Assembly: GCA_040757575.1 (NCBI GenBank)
Contig: JBFLXA010000004.1
Coordinates: 175,593-239,592, forward strand
Length of the DNA stretch: 64,000 nt
Reading direction: 5' to 3'
Origin: PFJX01 sp040757575
GTDB taxonomy: Bacteria > Pseudomonadota > Gammaproteobacteria > Burkholderiales > Thiobacillaceae
The notes under the pieces were generated by a model. It was not told where the DNA came from and ran no database searches. It saw only the letters and a list, made by a program, of their open reading frames with translations. Position 1 is the stretch's first letter; each line of letters opens with the position of its first letter. The translations under genes were made by a program, and so were the position numbers. Positions 58,997-64,000 of this stretch are shown here, piece by piece.

Positions 58997-60157
58997 ATGA
59001 CCCCCGACCAACTCGCCACTGCCCTCGCCGACCTGGACACCCAGGGCCTGCGCCGACGCCGCCGGGTGCTGGAAAGCCCCCAGGGGGCCCGGGTGCGGGT
59101 GGACGGCCGGGATTACCTGTCCTTTTCCAGCAACGACTATCTGGGCCTGGCCAGTCATCCCGCCATCGCCCAGGCCGCATCGGCCGCCATCGATGGGGCC
59201 GGTGTAGGGGCGGGGGCCGCCCATCTGCTCACCGGCCACCATCGTTTGCACAACGATCTGGAGACCGACCTTGCCCGCTTCGTAGGCCTGCCAGCGGCCC
59301 TGTTGTTCTCCACGGGTTACATGGCCAGCCTGGGGGTGATACCCGCCTTGCTGGACCGCCACGGCGAGGTATTCGAAGACCGGCTCAACCACGCTTCCCT
59401 GGTGGACGCGGCGGTGCTCAGCCGTGCCCGGTTGAGCCGCTATCCCCATTGCGACCTGGACGCTCTGGAACGTCAACTGGCCGCCAGCCCGGCCAAGACC
59501 AAACTCATCGCCACGGACACGGTGTTCAGCATGGACGGCGACCAGGCCCCCCTGGAGGGCCTGATGGACCTGGCCGAACGCCATGACGCCTGGCTCTATC
59601 TGGACGACGCCCACGGTTTCGGCGTGCTGGGCGAGGAGGGCAGGGGCGCGCTGTCCTCATCTCCCATACCCCATTCCCCATCCCTCATCTATCTGGCCAC
59701 CCTGGGCAAGGCAGCTGGCGTAGCCGGGGCCTTCGTCGCAGGCAGCGCAGAACTCATCGAATGGCTGGTGAACCGGGCACGCACCTATATCTACACCACG
59801 GCCCAGCCGCCCCTGCTGGCGGCGGCGGTGGGGGCCAGCCTGAAGTGCATCGCCGGGGAACCCTGGCGCCGGCAAAGGCTGGCGACGCTTATCACCCGCC
59901 TCAAGGCCGGAGTGGCCGGGCTGCCCTGGGCCCTGATGCCCTCCGATACCCCCATCCAGGCCCTGGTGGTGGGCAGCAACGAGGCCGCACTGGCCCTGGC
60001 GGACGGCCTGAAGGCCCGGGGCATCCTCATCCCCGCCATCCGTCCTCCCACCGTGCCCCAGGGCACGGCCCGTCTGCGTATTTCCCTGTCCGCCGCCCAT
60101 GAGCTTGCGGACGTGGACACGCTGCTGGTGGCCTTGCGGGAACTGGTTCACCCATGA
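58997..60157 (+). CDS. bioF: 8-amino-7-oxononanoate synthase
   Basis: A 386-residue PLP enzyme joining pimeloyl-ACP and alanine. The motifs SNDYLGLASHPAIAQ, GAGAAHLLTGHHRLHNDLE, STGYMASLGVIPAL, LYLDDAHGFGVLGEEGRG and the PLP lysine in YLATLGKAAGVAGAF are present. Between GRGAL and LIYLATLGK a Ser/Pro-rich insert (SSSPIPHSPS) is encoded by C-rich repeats like those at the bioH start. The ATG follows a GGAGG-type site. It overlaps bioH by 4 bases. Confidence 0.96.
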   Translation: MTPDQLATALADLDTQGLRRRRRVLESPQGARVRVDGRDYLSFSSNDYLGLASHPAIAQAASAAIDGAGVGAGAAHLLTGHHRLHNDLETDLARFVGLPAALLFSTGYMASLGVIPALLDRHGEVFEDRLNHASLVDAAVLSRARLSRYPHCDLDALERQLAASPAKTKLIATDTVFSMDGDQAPLEGLMDLAERHDAWLYLDDAHGFGVLGEEGRGALSSSPIPHSPSLIYLATLGKAAGVAGAFVAGSAELIEWLVNRARTYIYTTAQPPLLAAAVGASLKCIAGEPWRRQRLATLITRLKAGVAGLPWALMPSDTPIQALVVGSNEAALALADGLKARGILIPAIRPPTVPQGTARLRISLSAAHELADVDTLLVALRELVHP

Positions 60158-60900
60158 CCCATCCCCCATCCCCCATCCCCCATCCCCTCGTGTTTCTCCA
60201 CGGTTGGGGTCTCCATGGCGGTATCTGGCAGGAAGCCCGGGCCCGACTGGGCGGTGAGGCGCCAGACCTGCCCGGCTACGGGACATCGTCTCCGGTTACG
60301 CCCTACACTGCAACGGCCCTGGCAGATGCCGTGGCGGTCGGTCTGGAGGCGCCCGTGCACCTGGTGGGCTGGTCCATGGGGGGCATGGTGGCCCTGGCCC
60401 TGGCCGCCCGGCATCCCGAGCGGGTGGAAAAACTGGTCCTGGTGGGCACCAGCCCGGCCTTTGTCAACCGCCCGGGCTGGGACCTGGGGCTGGCTCCCGA
60501 GGTGCTGTCCGGGTTCGCCAGTGAGCTGGAGCGGGATTACCGCGCCACCCTGTTGCGTTTTCTGTCCCTCCAGGCCCGGGGGGGCGACGCCGCCCGGGAG
60601 GTGGTGGGGCGTTTGCGGGATACGGTGTTCTCCCGAGGCGAGCCTGCGGCCGATACCCTGGCGGCAGGCCTGGAGCTCCTGGGCCAGGTGGATCTGCGGG
60701 CCGACGTGGCGGCGGTGCGCTGCCCCACTCTGGTGGTCCACGGCGCCCATGACACCCTCTGCCCGGCGGCGGCCGGCCATTGGCTGGGCACCCACATCGC
60801 CGGCGCCCGCCTGGCCCTGCACCCCGGGTCGTCCCATGCCCCCTTCCTGTCCCACCCGGACTGGTTCGTGGAAACCGTAAGCGGATTCCTCCATGGCTGA
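60154..60900 (+). CDS. bioH: Pimeloyl-ACP methyl ester carboxylesterase
   Basis: A 248-residue alpha/beta-hydrolase that removes the methyl ester from pimeloyl-ACP methyl ester, releasing the chain for BioF. The catalytic Ser is in VGWSMGGMVALA, the acid in VVHGAHDTLCP and the His in SSHAPFLSHP. FLHGWGLHGGIW is the oxyanion strand. The first codons after ATG are four tandem copies of a 7-bp unit encoding HPPSPIPHPL. A GTG at 60190 just after the repeat is an alternative start at the conserved core. It overlaps bioF and bioC by a few bases. Confidence 0.95.
   Translation: MTHPPSPIPHPLVFLHGWGLHGGIWQEARARLGGEAPDLPGYGTSSPVTPYTATALADAVAVGLEAPVHLVGWSMGGMVALALAARHPERVEKLVLVGTSPAFVNRPGWDLGLAPEVLSGFASELERDYRATLLRFLSLQARGGDAAREVVGRLRDTVFSRGEPAADTLAAGLELLGQVDLRADVAAVRCPTLVVHGAHDTLCPAAAGHWLGTHIAGARLALHPGSSHAPFLSHPDWFVETVSGFLHG
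60159..60186 (+). repeat. Four tandem copies of a heptanucleotide at the bioH start
   Basis: CCATCCC is repeated four times without error (60159-60165, 60166-60172, 60173-60179, 60180-60186), starting at the sixth base of bioH. Seven is not a multiple of three, so gain or loss of one copy would shift the bioH frame. A similar, imperfect CCCCAT-rich stretch lies in bioF at about 59660-59690. Confidence 0.88.
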
Positions 60901-61780
60901 CGGGCGCAAACAGGCCGTGCGCCAGGCCTTCGAGCGGGCCGCGACTGGCTACGAGGGTTCCGCCTTCCTGCAACGGGAGGTGGCCGGGCGGCTGGCGGAA
61001 CACTTGGACGAGATGAAGATCGACCCTCGGCACATCCTGGATGCGGGCTGCGGCACGGGCTTCGGCATCCCCCTGCTGCGGGCCCGGTTCCCCCGGGCCA
61101 GTTTGCTCGGCCTGGACCTGGCCCATGCCATGGCCCGCCAGACCCTGCACCAGCACGGGGCCGGCAAGGGCTGGCGGGCCTGGCTGTCCAGCCTGGGACG
61201 GGCCTCGGCGCCGCTGTCCACCCTGTGCGCGGATCTGGAACGCCTGCCCCTGGCTGGCGATAGTCTTGACATGGTGTGGTCCAGTCTCACCCTGCAATGG
61301 GTGGATCTGCCCCGGGCCTTTACCGAAGTGAACCGGGTGCTGAAACCCGGGGGGCTGTTCCTGTTCGCCACCCTGGGGCCCGACACCCTCCAGGAGCTGC
61401 GTTCGGCTAGCACCGGCCTGGATAGCCATGGCCATGTGAACCAGTTCATCGACATGCATGACGTGGGGGATGCCCTGGTGCACGCCGGGTTTGCCAACCC
61501 GGTGATGGAAATGGAGCGCCTGACGCTTACCTACGCGGACTTGCGCGGAGTGCTTGCGGATATCCGGGGAATCGGTGCCCAGACGGTGCTGCAAGGCCAC
61601 CGGGCCGGGCTCATGGGCAAGGCGGCCTGGGCCGGGCTGGAGGCTCGTTACGAAGCCTTCCGCCGGGAAGGGCGACTGCCGGCCACCTATGAGGTGGTGT
61701 ACGGCCATGCCTGGGCGGCCCGTTCCGACAAGTTGCCGGACGGGCGCCAGGTGATCCGCTTCCGGGAGCGGATGCCATGA
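60893..61780 (+). CDS. bioC: Malonyl-ACP O-methyltransferase
   Basis: A 295-residue SAM-dependent methyltransferase that methylates malonyl-ACP to start pimelate synthesis. It has KQAVRQAFERAATGYEGSAFLQREVAGRL, the SAM-binding HILDAGCGTGFGIPLL, the acidic LLGLDLAHAM strand, MVWSSLTLQWVDLPRAFTEVNRVLKPGGLFLFATLGPDTL and the BioC-typical HVNQFIDMHDVGDALVHAGFANPVME. It is a normal-length, intact gene. It overlaps bioH by 8 bases and bioD by 4. Confidence 0.96.
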   Translation: MADGRKQAVRQAFERAATGYEGSAFLQREVAGRLAEHLDEMKIDPRHILDAGCGTGFGIPLLRARFPRASLLGLDLAHAMARQTLHQHGAGKGWRAWLSSLGRASAPLSTLCADLERLPLAGDSLDMVWSSLTLQWVDLPRAFTEVNRVLKPGGLFLFATLGPDTLQELRSASTGLDSHGHVNQFIDMHDVGDALVHAGFANPVMEMERLTLTYADLRGVLADIRGIGAQTVLQGHRAGLMGKAAWAGLEARYEAFRREGRLPATYEVVYGHAWAARSDKLPDGRQVIRFRERMP

Positions 61781-62469
61781 CGGCCCGGGGCCTGTTCGTG
61801 GTGGGTACGGACACCGGCGTGGGCAAGACCCGGGTGGCGGCGGCCCTGGTGCGGGCCTATGCCGGGCTGGGCTACCGGGCCGTCGGCATGAAGCCCGTCG
61901 CGGCGGGGGCAGAGTTTGTCGATGGTCGCTGGCAGAACGAGGACGTGGCCTGCCTCACCAGGGCTGGCAACGTGGCGGCTCCGGAGGAATGGGTGAACCC
62001 CTATCTCCTCCGGGAGGCTATTGCCCCCCATCTGGCGGCGGACCACAAGGGCGTACAGATGGAGATTCCCGTTCTGCGCCATGCCTATGAAAACCTGATG
62101 GCGCTGGCGGATGTGGTGGTGGTGGAAGGGGCCGGAGGCCTGCTGGTGCCCATCAATGCCGACCAGGACATGGCCGACCTGGCCCAGGCCCTGGGGCTGC
62201 CCCTGGTCCTGGTGGTGGGCATGCGCCTGGGTTGCCTGAATCACGCCTTGCTGACTCAGGAAGCCCTGGCCCGTAGAGGACTTGAGCTGGCAGGCTGGGT
62301 CGCCAACCGCCTGGATCCCGACATGGCCGCCTACGATGAGAATCTGGCCACCCTGGTCCGGAGGATTCCGGCCCCACTGCTGGCGGAGCTGCCTTTCCGC
62401 CCGGTAGTGGACCCAGAGCAGGTGGCAGGCGCGTTGGCTCCGAAGCGCCTAGTCCGGCTTCTGGGCTAG
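61777..62469 (+). CDS. bioD: Dethiobiotin synthetase
   Basis: A 230-residue ATP-dependent carboxylase that closes the ureido ring to give dethiobiotin. P-loop VVGTDTGVGKTRVAAALV, GMKPVAAGAEF, VVVVEGAGGLLVPI, WVANRLDP and IPAPLLAELPF are all visible. It is the last gene of the operon. The 147-base gap after it holds the promoter of the Rrf2 gene and no clear terminator. Confidence 0.96.
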   Translation: MTARGLFVVGTDTGVGKTRVAAALVRAYAGLGYRAVGMKPVAAGAEFVDGRWQNEDVACLTRAGNVAAPEEWVNPYLLREAIAPHLAADHKGVQMEIPVLRHAYENLMALADVVVVEGAGGLLVPINADQDMADLAQALGLPLVLVVGMRLGCLNHALLTQEALARRGLELAGWVANRLDPDMAAYDENLATLVRRIPAPLLAELPFRPVVDPEQVAGALAPKRLVRLLG

Positions 62470-62551
62470 TCTTTATCCAAGCAGGACGCCCATGCTCGGA
62501 CGATAAATAACCCCACGCCGAACAGGGGAAAAATACTTGTATGTCCAAAAA

Positions 62552-62584
62552 TCCCTATTTGGGAAATATGAGTGTCGCTATAAT
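62552..62584 (+). promoter_or_regulatory. Promoter and palindrome upstream of the Rrf2 gene
   Basis: TATAAT at 62579-62584 is a perfect -10; the -35 at 17-bp spacing is weak (TATTTG). The inverted repeat TCCC-TATTT-GGGA at 62552-62564 overlaps the -35 and could bind the Rrf2 product itself. The match at -10 is direct; the operator role is inferred. Confidence 0.55.
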
Positions 62585-62616
62585 TCAGGACAAAAAACTC
62601 CATAAGGAATGAGTTT

Positions 62617-63072
62617 ATGGTCCTCTCTCGCACAAGCCAGTATGCGGTTCAAGCGTTGATCTACATCGCCACTCAACCTGCGGGCGAGCCGGTTCTGAAC
62701 CGGGATATCGCCGAACGTCTGAACGTGCCGGCGGCCTATCTGGCAAAAATCCTGCAAAACCTGTGCAAGCACGGCCTGCTGGATTCCTTCCGGGGTCGGC
62801 TTGGGGGCTTCTGTCTGCGGGAGGGCATGCATCGCACGCCCCTCATGCAGGTGTTGTTGCTGACGGAAGGGCCGGATTTCACCAAGAGTTGCATCCTCGG
62901 GCTCAAGGATTGTTCCGATGCCACGGCCTGCCCCATGCATTTCAAGTGGTTGCCGGTGAAGAAAAAGATTCTCGCCCTGCTGAACGACATGAACCTGGAA
63001 GAACTGGCCAAGGCGGTCATGACCGGTAAGTATCGTCTGGCGGACCTGCCTGTGGCGGCAGTGCAAGGCTGA
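62617..63072 (+). CDS. Rrf2 family transcriptional regulator
   Basis: A 151-residue regulator with an N-terminal winged helix (SRTSQYAVQALIYIATQPAGEPVLNRDIAERLNVPAAYLAKILQNLCKHGLL) and a dimer helix. Three cysteines in KSCILGLKDCSDATACPMH match the Fe-S ligand loop of IscR/NsrR/RirA-like members. It may sense oxygen, nitric oxide or cluster status. It lies one base before the SCO gene and upstream of ccoN, so control of oxidase assembly is plausible. Confidence 0.93.
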   Translation: MVLSRTSQYAVQALIYIATQPAGEPVLNRDIAERLNVPAAYLAKILQNLCKHGLLDSFRGRLGGFCLREGMHRTPLMQVLLLTEGPDFTKSCILGLKDCSDATACPMHFKWLPVKKKILALLNDMNLEELAKAVMTGKYRLADLPVAAVQG

Positions 63073-63677
63073 TGATGGGGCCTTTGTGGAGGGGGCTACG
63101 GGCCTTGGGCCTGGTGGCAGGGCTGGCTTTGGCCGGCTGCGGCGAGCCCCCCCCTTCCCGTTTCACGGGTAGCGACATCAGCGGGTCGGATTTTGGTCGG
63201 GTCCTGGATCTCGCGGATCACAACGGCCGCAAGATTACCCTGGATACCTTCAAGGGGCAGGTGGTAGTGCTGTTTTTTGGCTATACCCACTGTCCAGATG
63301 TGTGCCCCACGACCCTGTCGGACATGGCCCAGGCCATGAAGCTGATGACCCCGGAGGAAGCAGGCCGCATTCAGGTGCTGTTCGTCTCCGTGGACCCGGA
63401 GCGGGATACCCCGGAGATTCTCAAGGCCTACGTGCCCTATTTCCATGAGCGCTTCCTGGGCCTGCACGGCTCGCCGGAGGAAGTGGCGGCGGCGGCGAAG
63501 GAATTCCGCATCATGTATCGCAAACACGTGGAGCCCGGCGCCAGCAGTTACCTGGTGGACCATTCGGCGGGCAGCTACGTGCTAGACGGGGAAGGACGCC
63601 TGCGTCTCTATTTTCCCTTTGCCCATCCATCCCAGGATATAGCCCACGATCTAAAACTGCTGATCAGCACAGGCTGA
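63072..63677 (+). CDS. SCO family copper-chaperone lipoprotein
   Basis: A 201-residue membrane-anchored thioredoxin-fold protein with a lipobox (LALAGCGEPP). The copper-binding motif FGYTHCPDVCPTTLSD has both cysteines. The distal His is in SSYLVDHSAGSYVLD, and LFVSVDPERDTPE is conserved. SCO proteins help assemble the copper centre of terminal oxidases, fitting the neighbouring ccoN. The start shares a base with the regulator stop. Confidence 0.94.
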   Translation: MMGPLWRGLRALGLVAGLALAGCGEPPPSRFTGSDISGSDFGRVLDLADHNGRKITLDTFKGQVVVLFFGYTHCPDVCPTTLSDMAQAMKLMTPEEAGRIQVLFVSVDPERDTPEILKAYVPYFHERFLGLHGSPEEVAAAAKEFRIMYRKHVEPGASSYLVDHSAGSYVLDGEGRLRLYFPFAHPSQDIAHDLKLLISTG

Positions 63678-63679
63678 AC

Positions 63680-63708
63680 TTGCCCGCGCCGGTAGCGCCC
63701 ACTATACT
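63680..63708 (+). promoter_or_regulatory. Sigma-70 type promoter upstream of ccoN
   Basis: TTGCCC (63680-63685) and TATACT (63703-63708) are spaced by exactly 17 bases, giving a leader of about 75 bases before ccoN. No FNR/ANR palindrome (TTGAT-N4-ATCAA) is seen in the 111-base gap, which is unusual for a cbb3 operon. Confidence 0.55.
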
Positions 63709-63788
63709 CCCGGGGCTTTTTTATTCGGCTATCTCGGCATTTTTCTGCGCTCCTGCAATCCGGGGCGAGCGGTAATCTAGGAGGCGTT

Positions 63789-64000
63789 ATGTCTGCAAGC
63801 GGTGCGGCTGCGAACGAGCAGTACGACTACGACATCATCAAGAAGTTTTCCGTCATGGCCATCGTCTGGGCCGTGGTGGGCATGTTCGTTGGGGTCTACA
63901 TCGCCTCCGAGCTGGCTTGGCCCTTCCTCAACTTCGACAGCCCCTATTTCTCTTTCGGCCGCTTCCGTCCCGTGCATACCGGTGCGGTGATCTTCGGCTT
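63789..64000 (+). CDS. ccoN: cbb3-type cytochrome c oxidase subunit I, N-terminal part
   Basis: The first 70 codons of the catalytic subunit of cbb3 oxidase; the gene runs past the window edge. It reads MSASGAAANEQYDYDIIKKF, then a membrane helix (VMAIVWAVVGMFVGVYIASEL), FLNFDSPYFSFGRFRPVHTGAVIFGF. The RPVHTGAVIFGF stretch with its His is the characteristic start of the haem-ligand helix in CcoN. AGGAGG lies 6 bases before the ATG. Confidence 0.93.
   Translation, partial: MSASGAAANEQYDYDIIKKFSVMAIVWAVVGMFVGVYIASELAWPFLNFDSPYFSFGRFRPVHTGAVIFG

Noticed and set aside
63678..63788. An FNR/ANR site before ccoN
   Set aside because: No TTGAT-N4-ATCAA-like palindrome could be found in the gap.

Overview
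The window is high-GC proteobacterial chromosome. It has a PEP-CTERM/exosortase A (XrtA) exopolysaccharide locus, paired ubiJ-ubiB, a biotin operon with bioH and bioC, a cbb3 oxidase gene (ccoN) beside an SCO gene, and a coenzyme B12-dependent ribonucleotide reductase. This mix suggests a betaproteobacterium of the Rhodocyclales/Nitrosomonadales type; the species cannot be told from the sequence alone. No rRNA, tRNA or CRISPR array was seen.

Layout. 1-258: 3' end of aroK. 266-7014 (minus strand): a VanZ-like protein, a PEP-CTERM target protein behind a sigma-54 type promoter, a zinc-ribbon/Sel1 protein, a sodium:solute symporter, ubiB and ubiJ. 7051-10748: mtnA and a class II aldolase (a probable DHAP shunt for methylthioadenosine salvage) split by a 1,973-bp Tn402/Tn5053-type element. 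That element has 25-bp terminal repeats and 5-bp target duplications. It carries a RelB/YafQ toxin-antitoxin pair, a res site, a serine resolvase and an unknown ORF, but no tniA/B/Q. 10759-16547: a hypothetical protein, a CopD-like protein, nrdJ with two NrdR-box-like sites, and xthA whose 3' end was replaced by a 234-bp MITE-like element.

16627-45101 is the exopolysaccharide region. It holds a polysaccharide deacetylase and xrtA on the plus strand, then a long mainly minus-strand cluster. The cluster contains an acyl-CoA ligase, a TPR protein, two alpha/beta-hydrolase-fold proteins, an ACP, four sulfotransferase-like proteins, eight known or probable glycosyltransferases, an ATP-grasp/low-molecular-weight phosphatase fusion, a flippase, an O-antigen-ligase-like protein, two paralogous beta-helix proteins and an asparagine-synthase-type amidotransferase. 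Together these suggest synthesis, sulfation or acylation, export and polymerisation of a surface polysaccharide, tied to XrtA processing of PEP-CTERM proteins. aroB and dgt follow at 45.2-47.4 kb, so the usually adjacent aroK and aroB lie about 45 kb apart here.

47559-56631: bacteriohemerythrin, an RND permease, two START-like secreted proteins, a lipoprotein, a ybhP-clsB pair, a dihaem cytochrome c, an unassigned helical protein and a NudB-like Nudix hydrolase. 56645-62469: comF facing a membrane protein and bioB-bioF-bioH-bioC-bioD. bioH begins with four tandem copies of a 7-bp repeat. 62617-64000: an Rrf2 regulator, an SCO lipoprotein and the start of ccoN, cut by the window edge.
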